Part shown: one piece after another, positions 10,805 through 22,770 of the stretch
How the letters are laid out: every line of letters starts with the position of its first letter
Numbering within the stretch: position 1 is the first letter of the stretch
NCBI GenBank assembly: GCA_905220665.1
Contig: CAJNAR010000177.1
Coordinates: forward strand, 124,001 to 188,000
Length of the DNA: 64,000 nucleotides
Reading direction: 5' to 3'
Source of the DNA: Albugo candida
Lineage: Eukaryota; Oomycota; Peronosporomycetes; Albuginales; Albuginaceae
The notes under the pieces: model-generated
Told to the model about the DNA's origin: nothing
What the model saw: the letters and a program-made list of their open reading frames with translations, nothing else
Database searches by the model: none
Position numbers and translations under genes: made by a program

Positions 10805-13800
10805 ACATAAATTTTTAGAGTCTCAAAAAGAGTGGCCGACAGCACATGTTAACAGTTCGATGACAACGCGGTTCTTAAACGTAGCAGTTGCTAGAGATTT
10901 TTGTCGTTACTCGTAAGATGAGTCTGTTCGAATATTCTATTCATCAGGTTTGCAGCATACCGCCTCGATGGCACAATGACCTCTACATGACACCAACCTT
11001 GTCGTATCCCTGCCTGATGCTTCACATTCAGTTTATTATTTTATGCGATTAATTAAAATTCACAGCCAGTCATTACATTACGTGAGACAGCTTCCGTTTC
11101 TCGAGCTTTTATTAGACGTATATCAGCTCCAGTACTTTGGAGATCGTACCAATTCGAGACCATTCGCTACCTATCTCTGTTGTAGTCCCCGACGCTTTTC
11201 GAAACTGTTCATAGTAAGTCTATTTCGCAATTAGCTTCTCGTGTTTTCGTCGTTGCTCCATCCACGCATGACAAACACGTTGTATAACCAACCATCCTGC
11301 TGTAAGGCATCGTACTGACTTTGCGAACCAGCAACCGTTGGTCATTCTAGAACGAAGTGTGATAGGTAAGCCAACCATGACACGTAACGACGACTTTGGG
11401 TAAATAGCGGAAGAAACGAGTAGCTATCAGAACCATTATCGTACGTGTTTTCAGCAGGCTGCAATTCTTTAAAAATGCCCACTTGAATTTCTTCCTTATC
11501 CAAACGATACTTGGTCAAAACAGACAGTTCATCTTACGTTTGTCTGATTAAGCGCATAAAATTGAACACGAGTTTGTTTCGATATAACATACCACATCCA
11601 AAGTCTAATTGATTCCTGATGTCAACATACGTTGAGCCAATTCCAAATAAGTTTAGCTTGTCCAAGTTTTCCCATGGTCTAGACACGTGTTCGTACAAGT
11701 GAGCATACCAACGGTCAATGCGAAAGGATCTGGCGAATTGGGTGGACCAGAGTCATGAAGTTTGAAGGGTCTCAAAGTGACGTATCAAGTCACCCAATTC
11801 TAGGTGTGAGCGATAAGGTAGGATATTGACCAATCCAACTCCCTAGTCTGTGTAGTTATTGTCCTGATTGGATAAAAAAAAAATCATTTTCCTAAAGTAA
11901 AATCTGTGACGCTGTGTCTTGATAGAATGCATAAATCGTTGTAGAGTTAATATCTAGATCTGGTAATGCTACCTTATATCGTACTTGAAGATTTGAATAG
12001 ATTCATAACGAGCGAGACGTTCTGTTCAAGCAGTTGATCAGAGCGTGATTACTGGTCTAACAGTATACTAAAGAGCGTCTCTGAGTAAATGGCCGAGTCG
12101 TCGTTACCAGAAAGAATGCATTCGAATTCGTGACGACGTTAACAAGGGACATGGCTCGAACTCAAAATAATTACGCTTTCCTGCCTACAAATGTGTTAAT
12201 TGCATAAATACTCTAGTGTATACTCTTTCACTTCGAAAGCAGCGCTGTGACTATTGCGTCTACCCTGAGACCACATGGATGTAGAATCTGTCCGCTCTGA
12301 ATAAACACGCGTTTCGTTTTGGTTGATAGTCTCTAAGCGATGATACGGTTCCGTAACAAACGGTCGTACTCTTCCTGACGATATCGTGCTTTCCCTATAG
12401 CATAGACAGCAAACACAGGGATTCCATTGGATGCTGCTTGCATACAATACAGTCTCTATCAGAGACCTCGATCTTCGTATTACACTTCCAACGTGTGAGT
12501 GTGAAAGTGCACATCAATGGATGCGGGCACTATGTATTTTCGAGCTTTCTTTGCAAATTAGGCTAAAATTCCGTCATTATGCGGTACACCAATCACCGGA
12601 TCGACGAACTCTCCACCCTCGCGGAGTGGCATTTTTGGCATACGTAGACTAAAACCATTTTGTCTGAAAGCTGACTCAGTATTATTGCTGTCGGGAGCGA
12701 TGTGCAGAGATTGTATTGTTGGATTCAAATAATCGCTAAGAATTGACAGTATCAAAGAGAAAGCATGTCAATGTCTGCACGTCACTTTTCATCAAGAGCG
12801 CAGTACCACATATCAATGGAGATCTACATTACCGTTTAAATTAGATTCACGCGTGACGTGCACTTCCCTTGTGCATAAGTGCGGCTCCGGAAGCGTTAAG
12901 GCGACCCAATTTCAGTTAGAAGCTAAAGGAAGCGCCTTTGGTGTGAGGTACTCGAAGGCTCACATCGGTTGACAAAACGTTGGGATACCTGTAGATTCTG
13001 TGTCTTCCGTGCTTCTGGAAAGCTGCCGGAACAATACGGACAGACGTTTTGGTCGGACTTCGAGATGTAGACATCACGTTGGAGAACACACTTTATCAAC
13101 TGTTTGCCTCTCTGGATCAGGTCGATACTCATTGTTTTTAACTTTAGCCACAGATGGATACATGAAAATGATCTACATGATACATCACGACACATTATCG
13201 AGAAATGAGCTCCACCTTCAAGCGAGGCGGATTTGACAGCTCATTCAGTTTTAATCGGTTCCATGTCGAACCAGCAATGTGATGGGGCTAGTGTGGACGA
13301 GAGCAGGATACAATGAGTCAGATTGCATGGAATGAAATGTGAATAATTGAAACTCGCTTTTAATTCATTCATTGCAACGCAGAGTAGCTACGACGTCAGA
13401 ATTGGAGCTGAATTAGAGTCTTTGTCGGTTGAGGTCACTATCCACAGAATAGCGATTTTTTGACATTCTTCTGCACCTTACGTATCAATTTAAAAACAAA
13501 AACGAATACAAGTGATCAACACTCCACAGAGGATGCGGTTACGGGAATAGATATAGCGAAATTGAAGTTGAAGTTGAAGTTTTTATAATATAAAATGAAC
13601 TTTTTAAGTGATGAACCAAGAAATTGATACCGTGAAGAGAACGTTATATGGCAAGTTGTTAGCAATGTGAGCGGAAAGGAGGAATCAATCCTTTACGATC
13701 TATGTACTTTCCATTTGGTGCATTGTTACTACGACAGTGTTTGTGGGTGTTTGATCGCGGACCGGGTGAATGGTTTGTAGTGTGCATTGTGGTGCCACAC

Positions 13801-14930
13801 TGAAGTTTTCGATTGGCAACCACCGGGTTCTTTATCTCGCCTGTGACTTTTGACCCGGTTCAGAATTGCAACCAGCTTTCCGTTTTCTTCCATTATCTAT
13901 ACCCAAATACATTTTTATCACAACCGGCACATTCCCTGGATCCGTCTTCACAGCGGATCCTCTTTGTAAAAACTCACTTTTACCTGCCACATCCACAGCA
14001 ATGAGTGCGAAGGAGTATTTTTCAATCATTACCGTTGTTTAATAACGTATGCTCGTCGCCCATGAGCATCATCGAACTGATTCATTAAAGGGATGATATC
14101 TCGAGATAACACATTACAGTCAGAGAAGGCCAATGCATACTCGGGCAAAAGATTGCATGGGCGTTCCGAGTTCTCTCACTGCGGACGCACGTAGATTTTG
14201 GATCCGTTTGACCGCATGTATAGAACCGCACGGTTTATTAAACCCGCCTACACTCCAGGACCGTTACCAGTCATACCCGTAAACGGTGCGATACTTGTGC
14301 TGCGGAAATAATGGACTCAATGCGTACATACACTCATGCTCCAAATACACAATGAGCTTCGTGACGGTCTCGCTTGTATCGAGTACAACGCGTATTTCTC
14401 ACTATCGTTTGCATCGGAATTAGCTTTTGTCATTGACGTACAATATCGATATAATTCTTCCCATTCGCTCCAGCTAGTTTGAATGCCAAGTCTCTGAAAG
14501 GGGTGGGAACCGATACTACTTCATAGAACGCCAAACACTGCCCAACGGATTCCCGCTTGTTTTGAGTCTGATGAATTAACCGCTGCAGGACCCTTCATAG
14601 CTTTTATCCCAGCATCAAGTGTAATACGTACTCAAAGAACCTGTCAACTGAACCAATGAGATTATTTATTTTGCATACAGAATTGAGTGAAGTTGGAGTG
14701 CTACCAAACAAAATGATCAATTTTTCTTGAATGAGAGTACTCCGTTGGTGGGTATGGGCGCGGGCTGACTTTATCAATCAGCTTGACGAATTCTCCCTGA
14801 CAGAAGCCATCGACAGGATATTGGAACGACGTTGTATAATTGTCAGCGCCCATGGAGGGGTCTCGATGAACTATGACGCAAAAGATAACGTGTTGCATGG
14901 AGAATCGTCGATTCGGTACGATCGGGGTAC
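10805..14930 (-). other. Unresolved minus-strand coding remnants, one or more genes
   Basis: Coding-like stretches occur on the minus strand in changing frames. Examples are about 11.24-11.76 kb (IDRWYAHLYEHVSRPWEN ... DKEEIQVGIFKELQPAEN), about 12.33-12.43 kb (IPVFAVYAIGKARYRQEEYD), about 12.58-12.75 kb (FVDPVIGVPHNDGILA), and 13.83-14.6 kb (SVPTPFRDLAFKLAGANGK; ETVTKLIVYLEHECMYALSP; DIIPLMNQFDDAHGRRAY). Some breaks coincide with plausible 40-50 nt introns, such as the GTAATG...GGCAG between the last block and GKSEFLQRGSAV near 14.0 kb. Others are plain stops. I recognise no family. Either a large spliced gene I could not assemble or a decaying one is possible. Confidence 0.35.
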
Positions 14931-15105
14931 GATTGCTCGATAGACCGTGTGATTGTTTCGGCTTGCAAGTAGTCGATCAAAAGTCACTTGCTTATTGAAT
15001 TTGTGATTGGTTTGTACTTTTGTAATTCGACACAAAAGACCTTTACAATACAATAATCTGTCGCATTTGTTACAAGATAATTTACATATACTATCCTTCC
15101 ACAAC

Positions 15106-16335
15106 TTATACGACACCACCGCTCGGTTGCGCTTGTAATAGGGAGTGATTTTGTTGTTGTGATCGACGCGTTGGGTACGCTTCCTGGATACTTTCCTCCG
15201 ATATATTACTGGAAGAATGTTGATTGTTTTGTGGAGGAGGCAAGTAGTTTGGAGTCTGTAAGCCAGGATACGATCGCGAAGGTGTCGTAGTAGCGGGAGT
15301 GATGTGTTTGGACCGGTCCGATGGTTGTGCGATGAACGAGCCAGTAGAACCGGAATCGATACGTACGAATGCGGTTGTTGGCACTGGCATACCAATTCGT
15401 TGTGCCTGTGAAGCTGTATCGTGCTCCATCGACGCTTGCATTGCCAGCTCCATGTCACGAGCATACACCTTGCGGAAGTACCGTATCTATCCAGTGAAAT
15501 ACATAAGTGAATGCGATGGTGTAAGTACGGGTTACAGTACCTTTTCGGCACGGCCAGCTGAACTCATGTACCCTGCAAGGGAAAGAATGACAACGGAGGA
15601 GAGACAAGTCCAAAAACTGTCGCCATAGAACCAGCACGACCATTTCGCGTCATCGGCTTTACATGTGACATAAGCGGAATTAATCGAATCGATATTGTAC
15701 AATCTCTGCTGTATCAGCCAGCCCCAAAGTACCAGAGAAACCGCCAATAAGATGGCTACAATGTCCCACATTAGTGATCACCCCGATCTGATAGCTGGGA
15801 CGTACACGCAATGAGTGTTGTGCTCGAGATAATCCGTTCAGAGATTCCTGCTCGTGGGAAGTAAACTGCTGCGACGGAAGCGATCAATGCGACGATCGTG
15901 ACGGCCGCGCCGCTTATCGTCGTTGCCTGAACCGCTCTCATGTTGCCACTGCATAATACTTCTCGAAAACTGTCGCCATCACCCAGCATATAATTAGGGA
16001 TGACTTTGGAATCACTGCGGAATCGTATTAGTAATCGGTGGGTCATCGAACGAGGTAGGGACATACCAAAATGCAGAGTACTGTAGTGTTGTCACCGAGG
16101 CGTAAAATGGAGAGACAATGGCGCCGGTCGAACGAAATGCGAATAAGCCAAAACCCTGATATATATCATTGCCATCACGCTGGTACTTTTGCTGAAACCA
16201 GGAAGGAAATGCGAGTGCGTGAAATGCGCATATTGCCGAAGCCAAACTCAAAATCACCGCTACAAAAGTACCATTAGACTTGGGACGTAGTACATGGACG
16301 TGGACGTACTTGCTACTGTATTCTTCATAATGTGT
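15106..16335 (-). CDS. Four-transmembrane protein of unknown function (5' exon not found)
   Basis: Four exons join cleanly: 16335-16067, 16014-15806, 15755-15541 and 15486-15106, with introns of 52, 50 and 54 nt and consistent phases. The joined product is about 357 residues. It has TM1 near residues 25-43 (VAVILSLASAICAFHALAF), TM2 (AVTIVALIASVAAVYF), TM3 (ILLAVSLVLWGWLI) and TM4 (FWTCLSSVVILSLAGY). The TM3-TM4 loop contains two cysteines and tryptophans. A hydrophilic Gln/Ser/Pro-rich tail of about 120 residues ends at the stop. The layout is tetraspan-like (claudin/MARVEL-like topology), but no family motif is certain. The first exon with the start codon should lie upstream of the acceptor at 16336 and was not located. 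Confidence 0.6.
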
Positions 16336-16589
16336 CTGGAATCAGTTCCCAAGGTCCCGATGTGCTCTCTATCACAAAGAAAAGTGGTACGGGTGTGTTT
16401 CGTTCGACACAAATTTTGCGTTTTGGCAGATTGAGAATGAAGGTAATGAAATTACTGTTTTAGCCAGTAATATATCGTAGTCAAACGCGGAAAGAAGACG
16501 GCGTTAGGGCAATCACAATCTTTCACTTTATTACATTTCAATTATTTTCTGAAATGGGTTGTACACCCGCTGCTAAACCCGGCTTTACC

Positions 16590-17534
16590 TCATACTTGTT
16601 TTAGCAACCATTCCGCCAGATACGCATACACTTGCTCCGATTCAGGTTCTTCAAATAGACAGTGATACATACCATCAAATACTTTCAGCTCTTTATTTTT
16701 GTCCCCAAGACGCTTATGGAAAGCTTCCGTAGATGGGACACTGACCACCAAATCATCAGAGCCAATCATACTCAAAAGTGGCAATTGTCCAAGCGTACTT
16801 TGCGCGTCTTCAATACGTTTGTCTTTCTTCAACCTGAGCATCGCACTTAAGCTTTGTTCACCCATTCGCGTCGTAAGTTTCTTCATCATCATCAAGGGAT
16901 CCTTATTAAAGTCTTCAATTAGGGATTTATTCCTCGAGAGGCACTCATGAGGGACCGCTGAGACAATTCTTTTGCGAGGAATGAGGATCGATAAGATCGA
17001 AGCAAAAGCCGCTTGCACGCGCAGCGCTGGCGTCCATTCCACGCATACGGCCGGCGCCACCAACACAGCTGCATGGAACGTGTGTACACCTGATAGTATC
17101 GTGTGTAAACCCACTAATGTTCCGTAAGATATTCCCATGTAAATGAGTGGGAGTTTTGACTCATTGAGGCCGTATGAGGGTAAAATGTCCCTTTTGAGGG
17201 TGTGAATGAAGAAATTAGTGTCGTCCACAAAATAATCAAAGACTCGAGCGTGCGCTCGAATTCCTGGCTCATCGTCCGCACTCTGGCCGTGGCCAATCAT
17301 ATCGTACGCAGCCACAGCAAAGCCGCACGCACTTACGCGCTCAAACAATCGGAAGTAGCGGCCACTGTGATCTCCAACGCCGTGCACGAAAACGATAATC
17401 GCGCGAATAGTGGACTGTTCCGGGAAAACGGTTCGATAGAATAAAGACTGATTCCGAGAGTTGATGATCGTTCCTTCTTTGTAATGTAAAGACTCTGGCA
17501 AATCTTGCGCGGTTACTCGCTTGTAAAAAGTCAT
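16590..17534 (-). CDS. Alpha/beta-hydrolase, monoacylglycerol-lipase-like (serine aminopeptidase S33 family)
   Basis: This is an intact single-exon 314-residue protein, a usual length for monoglyceride lipase-like hydrolases. The family hydrolyses monoacylglycerols or lysophospholipids. Visible features in order are the oxyanion-side HGVGDHSGRY motif at about residues 50-60, YDMIGHGQS at about 78-86, and a nucleophile elbow GISYG at about 133-137 (Ser as nucleophile; most relatives have GHSMG). A catalytic Asp lies in GSDDLV at about 258-263 and a catalytic His in YHCLFEE at about 287-293. The Ser-Asp-His triad is therefore complete. No signal peptide or membrane anchor is seen, so it is probably cytosolic or peripherally lipid-associated. 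The natural substrate is unknown. Confidence 0.85.
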   Translation of the reverse strand: MTFYKRVTAQDLPESLHYKEGTIINSRNQSLFYRTVFPEQSTIRAIIVFVHGVGDHSGRYFRLFERVSACGFAVAAYDMIGHGQSADDEPGIRAHARVFDYFVDDTNFFIHTLKRDILPSYGLNESKLPLIYMGISYGTLVGLHTILSGVHTFHAAVLVAPAVCVEWTPALRVQAAFASILSILIPRKRIVSAVPHECLSRNKSLIEDFNKDPLMMMKKLTTRMGEQSLSAMLRLKKDKRIEDAQSTLGQLPLLSMIGSDDLVVSVPSTEAFHKRLGDKNKELKVFDGMYHCLFEEPESEQVYAYLAEWLLKQV

Positions 17535-18229
17535 TTCAACTCAAATTTGAAGAAAATAAGTAAGCATGACAGAATATCTACCAATCATTCGATGAAATCC
17601 CGTTAGTGAGCATGCTCAAGTATAATATACGCACCAATAACCGCATTTAATCGTAAAAATGGAAGATTTATTGTTTATCATAGTATCTGGAAGTTTTTCT
17701 CATCGCCCGTCGTCGTCCTCAGACGGTACTTCGCGAAGCGCAGGCAACTGACGGGCAAAAAGAGTGATACAATCATCCAAACCTTTGACTACGAGCGCTC
17801 GCTGATGAATCTGCGATTCATGTTAGGTTACATAAGAGAACGTAACAGTACACGTACCGAAACATATCGTCGACAGGTGAGTTCTCTTAGCAGTGAAGTA
17901 TTGTGTGACTGCACTTGCCTAAACGCACGCTTGTTAGTGTTAATTGAATTTCGCGATTTGATTGCGTCTCTTCGAATTTGACGAGCGGTTCGATAGAGTA
18001 AACTTTGTGCGTTGTGAAACATTCCTGTTGAATACTGATTTTGAACCAGTCGGAAATGTGAATCGAGTCATTATAACCAATCAGCGGCATAGTTAACTCA
18101 AGTGTGCTATAAAACCTTTTTGTATTAAAAAAGTGACTAGATATGCAATTAGAGTGGGAAAGGTGCGCCCTCCTTATTCTGGTAAAACACATCAGTCGTA
18201 TGGCAAAATACCGATTTCGTGGCGTGTAA
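17535..18229. repeat. Spacer holding the duplicated downstream flank of family-A unit 2
   Basis: No gene is supported. From about 17.76 kb the sequence matches the flank at 3.1, 20.18 and 22.45 kb. It includes GAGCGCTC (17793-17800) followed by a perfect 7-bp stem, 3-base loop hairpin ATGAATC-TGC-GATTCAT (17804-17820), then a conserved stretch to about 18.05 kb. It lies just 3' of the minus-strand family-A gene. Confidence 0.55.
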
Positions 18230-19132
18230 TTACTGATCCCCCCATGCATGTAACCCACCATTCGATGAGGATGCTTCATTCTCAGCAGAATATTCAATTC
18301 CATACTTATCTTTGAACATTTGAACATTGTGAAGTCTCAGAAACGGTTGCCCCAATTTTGCCAGTCGATCTTCGGTGCTTTTTAAATATCTAATCAGGTC
18401 TCGTGCAACACAATCTTCAAGAAAAGCATGCGGGAGACGAATTGGGGCATCACCATAAAGCGAAAGTACCAATGTACTTTCCTCTGTGTTTGCTTTAGTA
18501 ATCAATGTCTCCAACACTTGCGGAAGCAACATAAATTTGTAATTCCAATCAATAGTGAGACGCTTAAAGACTTCAGTACTCTTAGAAGGAGAATATTCGA
18601 CCGCTGCCTTCGTCAACTCCAGGAATCCGTCTTTAAGTTCATAGTACTGCATTTTAGCATTCGGAAACTTTGGGTTCAAGCACGATTTTTCGTTGATACT
18701 GAGATACCTTTGGCTCAAGCTGATACATACGCTTTCAACACGTTCTTCCTCTTTGAGTATAGCTTGGATGTTCATCACGAACTCCTGACGCTTTGGAAAA
18801 ATAGCAACTTCTGCATTTTCATCTCCCTTTTGGGCGAGTTGTAGAATATGAGAATAACAATTGTGGGACTTTTTGAGTATTTGCGCTGAAGGAAAGGGAG
18901 AGTTGTTATTTTCGGATTGTTGCGAATTAGAAGCATAACAGTTTATGAAATTATTGGATTTCTTGACGTTTGCGACACGTTCATTGGTAAAGCGCACTAT
19001 GTAAGTGGTCTTTGTGCTCTTGGATGTAACAACGGCTCCGATTTTGCCATCTTCATCCAGAAGCGTGATTTTGCCCAATGTGGTTGTTGCCAAGCACGAT
19101 AGAAGAGGAAGCTGGAGCAAGATTGCACGCAT
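18230..19132 (-). CDS. Secreted protein, family A copy 2
   Basis: This is an intact 300-residue frame from the conserved MRA start at 19132. An in-frame ATG at 19177 would add 15 residues ahead of the signal peptide. Residues 1-20 form a signal peptide (MRAILLQLPLLSCLATTTLG). Shared blocks with the copy at 22771-23622 are SVCISLSQRYLSINEKSCL, a central basic/aromatic region, and a C-terminal signature LGQPFLRLHNVQMFKDKYGI followed by EASSS and a terminal Asp-Gln. It is longer than copy 4 because of an Asn/Ser-rich insertion near residue 60. No domain is known. A fast-evolving secreted protein is the best description; an effector role is inferred. It is head-to-head with a DHHC remnant at 19.97 kb. 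Confidence 0.75.
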   Translation of the reverse strand: MRAILLQLPLLSCLATTTLGKITLLDEDGKIGAVVTSKSTKTTYIVRFTNERVANVKKSNNFINCYASNSQQSENNNSPFPSAQILKKSHNCYSHILQLAQKGDENAEVAIFPKRQEFVMNIQAILKEEERVESVCISLSQRYLSINEKSCLNPKFPNAKMQYYELKDGFLELTKAAVEYSPSKSTEVFKRLTIDWNYKFMLLPQVLETLITKANTEESTLVLSLYGDAPIRLPHAFLEDCVARDLIRYLKSTEDRLAKLGQPFLRLHNVQMFKDKYGIEYSAENEASSSNGGLHAWGDQ

Positions 19133-19177
19133 TTGATCCAGGAGGTGAGATTTGAGAAATGGTGTCAAAGTGTGCAT

Positions 19178-19969
19178 ACGAATATTGCATGATTCATATG
19201 TGCAGCGGACTTCCTGACGGAGTTGTTCAACGTGGTACTGCCACTGGCTACTTCAACGTTTTTGTAGCGGAATGTTCAGCCCATACAATTCCAAGCACGT
19301 TTTTGTGAACAACGTGCATCAGGTTAACTGAAACTTTATCTGAAAGTGTATATGTGTGATGTACGGGCCGACGGAGAAAGATGACTGCCACGCGTTTCGT
19401 GAATGTTCCACTCCCAAATTTTTGATTTTTTGCCCGTTGTGTTCGATCATATCGGGTAGGGAGCAAATACATTCGGGCGACACAAACGCTACCTGCAATT
19501 GATATATGTCAAGAGTAAATAATACAGCGTGATGTCATACGAAACTGGTATGATAGCAAGGTACAATCACTAGGTACGCATTGAATAGTAAATTAGCAAA
19601 CATGATGCATTCATTCGCCAAATGAATGACAATCGAAAGGTTTATATAATAGCATAGCATGATACAATAACAAATAACAATGCTAGTAAGGTATCATATG
19701 ATTGCTAAATAGACTATATTAGCAGATTATAGCACAAGCGATACGAGACAATAGCAAGGAGCTACACACGCAAGGTGTGATATGATTGCCGGGTATACTA
19801 TACGACCGAATCATAACACAGTAAAAAATACCGAACAAAACCCACTATGTAACCGAGGTAGGTTATCATTACGACGTAGACTATACGCGCAGGTAAATGC
19901 AATGCAATACGTTGCGATTATATTATACTATACTAGTAAGGTATAATATAAATACCATTTTAATCGATC
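19178..19969. other. Spacer between family-A copy 2 and DHHC remnant
   Basis: No gene is supported. This is the shared upstream region of the divergent pair. 19.5-19.95 kb is AT-rich and full of short degenerate repeats of GTATRATA and AGCAAG type, also present at 0.9-1.0, 21.9-22.0 and 24.0-24.25 kb. Confidence 0.5.
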
Positions 19970-20175
19970 AACACGAAAATAGCCGATCAGTCGGTTGATG
20001 CGATTTCTTGCGCCAAATACACAGCCTCATATCACACAAGCGAAGTAAAGCACCACTGACCAAAACATAATCAGATATTGCGAGAAACAAGCCATTCATC
20101 AATCATACTTTTAACGCTTGCAACAGCATCGACAGTACACCACTGCCGGGCAGTAAGATGGATATACTCATTCAA
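19970..20175 (+). pseudogene. DHHC palmitoyltransferase 5' remnant, copy 2
   Basis: This matches the start of the DHHC gene at 24298: a near-identical stretch around the initiator region, with the ATG changed to ATA. An internal deletion joins the first 40 codons to the segment around the first membrane span, and frameshifts follow. Only a remnant of exon 1 is left. Confidence 0.6.
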
Positions 20176-20179
20176 ACCT

Positions 20180-20735
20180 ATGAGCGCTCGCTGATGAATC
20201 TGCGATTCATGTTAGGTTACATAAAGTACACGTACCGAAAATATATCGTCGGAGGTGAGTTCTCTTGAAAGTAAAGCATTGTGTGAATGCGCTTGTCGAA
20301 CCGCACGCTCATTGTCATTAAATGAAATTCGCGATTTGATTGCGTCTCTTTTTAAATTTGACGAGCGGTATGATAGAGTAAACTTGAAGAAACATTCCTG
20401 TTGACTATTGATCTAGACCAATCCGAAATGTGAAGTAGCGTTCAGAGCCAATAAGCGAGTACGTTATAAATACATACAACCAATCAATGGCAATAGCGAG
20501 ACTCCGAATACCATCAGAAAAATCGCAACTCGATATGCAAAATGTAAAGTGAAGTGGGGAAGGAAACTCTCTCCTCATTTTTGATCTATACAACCTCATG
20601 CCTCAAAACTCGACATCACTTAGATACTCCAATACTCACTTCAATGAATCGTCTTTCAAATCGTATCGTCAAGTACCGATTGCGTGGCATGCGATTATTC
20701 CTTGCATGATGCACTGAAGAGGCGATGAGGATGCC
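20180..20735. repeat. Duplicated downstream flank of family-A unit 3
   Basis: This is a near copy of 17.79-18.2 kb, including the hairpin ATGAATC-TGC-GATTCAT (20194-20210) and the following GTTAGGTTACATAA stretch. No gene is supported. Confidence 0.55.
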
Positions 20736-21455
20736 TCATCCCGGAAAGAAAACCCAATTTTGAAGTACGTTTTTGTAAATTAAAACATTGCACACTGTCA
20801 GAGGTGGTTGCTTTAGTCTCCTATCATTTCCTCCATGAAAATTACTTTGGCCCTCACGCAACGATAGGAGCCCTCCGAACAACTTCTGCGAGACTTTGAT
20901 TGGTGAACCACCATAAAGCGAAAGTTTAAAGTCTGCATTTTCTTTATGTACCTTTACAATCAAATAATTGAATCGTTTTGATGTCATCTAGAACAATAAT
21001 GAGCGATAAGGAAGGTGCTGTCGTCGTTGTTCCCTCCAAGACTTTCCTCAACAGCAGCTTTCCATTTTCTACCGTATATTATCATCAAACGCATCTTCAA
21101 ACAATGGGAGGAAGCACGAGACTTGATTGATACTCCTCTGACTTGAATCGATAGAAATGTTGATAAGTATTGCTCCTTCTTTGAGTAACTTTAGGATGTT
21201 GATTACAGTATGACGGTTACTGTCTTTAATGAGAGCCTCTTGTATTACTTCTTCGCGTTCAGCTAGTTAAAAAGTCAATCGTGGACAAATGTTCGTGAGG
21301 GATTTTGTAGAACTTCGCTAGTGAATCACACCGAGTATTTTGCCATGACTTTAAAATTTGACAGCGGGTCTATGCAGACCAGAGCTATGTTGTGGCACGA
21401 GTCCCGAGTGGAATCGTACACAAACATGATAGAGGAAGCTGGAGCAACATTGCAC
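20736..21455 (-). pseudogene. Family A copy 3, frameshifted
   Basis: The C-terminal part is an open frame (20736-20987) with KLSLYGGSPIKV and a degraded version of the family-A ending. The N-terminal part is recognisable around 21.0-21.45 kb, including the TTGGAGCAACATTGCACGCAT start region, the signal-peptide segment and the lysine-rich centre. Several frameshifts and stops separate the parts. It is a dead paralogue between two intact copies. Confidence 0.65.
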
Positions 21456-22049
21456 GCATCCGATACTTAACTTAAATTTGACAGACGACACATTTGTTTG
21501 AGTTGAATGTTGCATGAATCGTGTATCAAGCGAATTTCCCGACAGAGTTGTTGCACGTAGTACTGAATTACTTTACAGACGTATTGTTACACTGTTTTGT
21601 GGCGTGATGTTCCAAGACATCTACAGCTGTAATGTCAAAATGTTTCTGTGTGTTCAGACAACATTCCATACAACTCAAAGCGCGTTTTTTTGCAACGGCG
21701 TGCATCAATTCAGCTCAAGTTTTTCTGAGTGTATATAAAATATATGGAATGAAGGAAATAATTGATTTCTTCATTTACATCATGCGTTCTGTGAATGTCC
21801 TACTCCAAGAGTAACAATTGCATTGTCGTGGTCGAATCTCATCCGGTCAAGGGGGACGTACATTCGGGGGACACGCCACAAAATACAACATCAAACCATC
21901 ATAAGACAGCAGCAAAGTACTGTAGTTGTAAGATATAATATAATTGCTGAATATACTATACAAGCAACTTTATACCCCAATAGTAAGCACAAGACATTAG
22001 CAAAATGCTATACTGCTAAAATCTATAATGCAAAAGTATAAAACCATCT

Positions 22050-22450
22050 TATTACGAAAATGACCGATCGATTTCTTGCGCGAAATATGGAGCCGAACAT
22101 ACAAACGAAAGCGAGATACTACTGACCAAAACCAGAATCAAATATCTACAAGAAACAATCAATTCCATCGATACATTTCCCAGAAATCATGAAATCATTA
22201 TAGACCCCAAATCGTCGACCTGAGAACTAATATGCAATTATCACATCCCTTACTCATAAATCTCATTCTGAATGCTCCAAATCAAATTTCTCCATGTACT
22301 CTATCCATTCCATCGGCCAAAAAAATTCATTCACATGCCGAATGATAGTCGGACCTCAATGGTCGCATATCTCAAGCATACTTTTAACGCTTGCGACTTT
22401 ATCTGCAGTACACGACTGCCGGGGAAAAAGAGTCATATAATCATTCAAAA
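22050..22450 (+). pseudogene. DHHC palmitoyltransferase 5' remnant, copy 3
   Basis: This follows exon 1 of 24298-24785 closely for about 350 nt (ATCAAATATCT...CAATTCCATCGATACAT and onward). It lacks codons near the start, carries stop codons, and deletes part of the first membrane span. The cysteine-rich domain is absent. Confidence 0.6.
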
Positions 22451-22770
22451 CTCTGATTAGCGCGCTCGCTGGTAACTCTGTGTTTGTATCGTCAGGAGAT
22501 GAGATCTCTCAGCAGCAAACGTAGCGTGTGAATGCGACTGTCGAACCGCACGCGCTTACTTTGTGAACACTTCTGTTCCATATTGATTCAGATCAATCCG
22601 AAATGTGGACTGAGTGATCGTTAAAGATGTTACGAACACATACAACCAAGCAACAGCGCAGTTGTCAAGACTGCTATTAAAAATCACTTTTTATTAATTG
22701 TGTGCCTCGATACGCACTTGAAGTCGAGAAGGTATGCTCTTCTTATTTCGACTTTTACAACATCGAGCGA

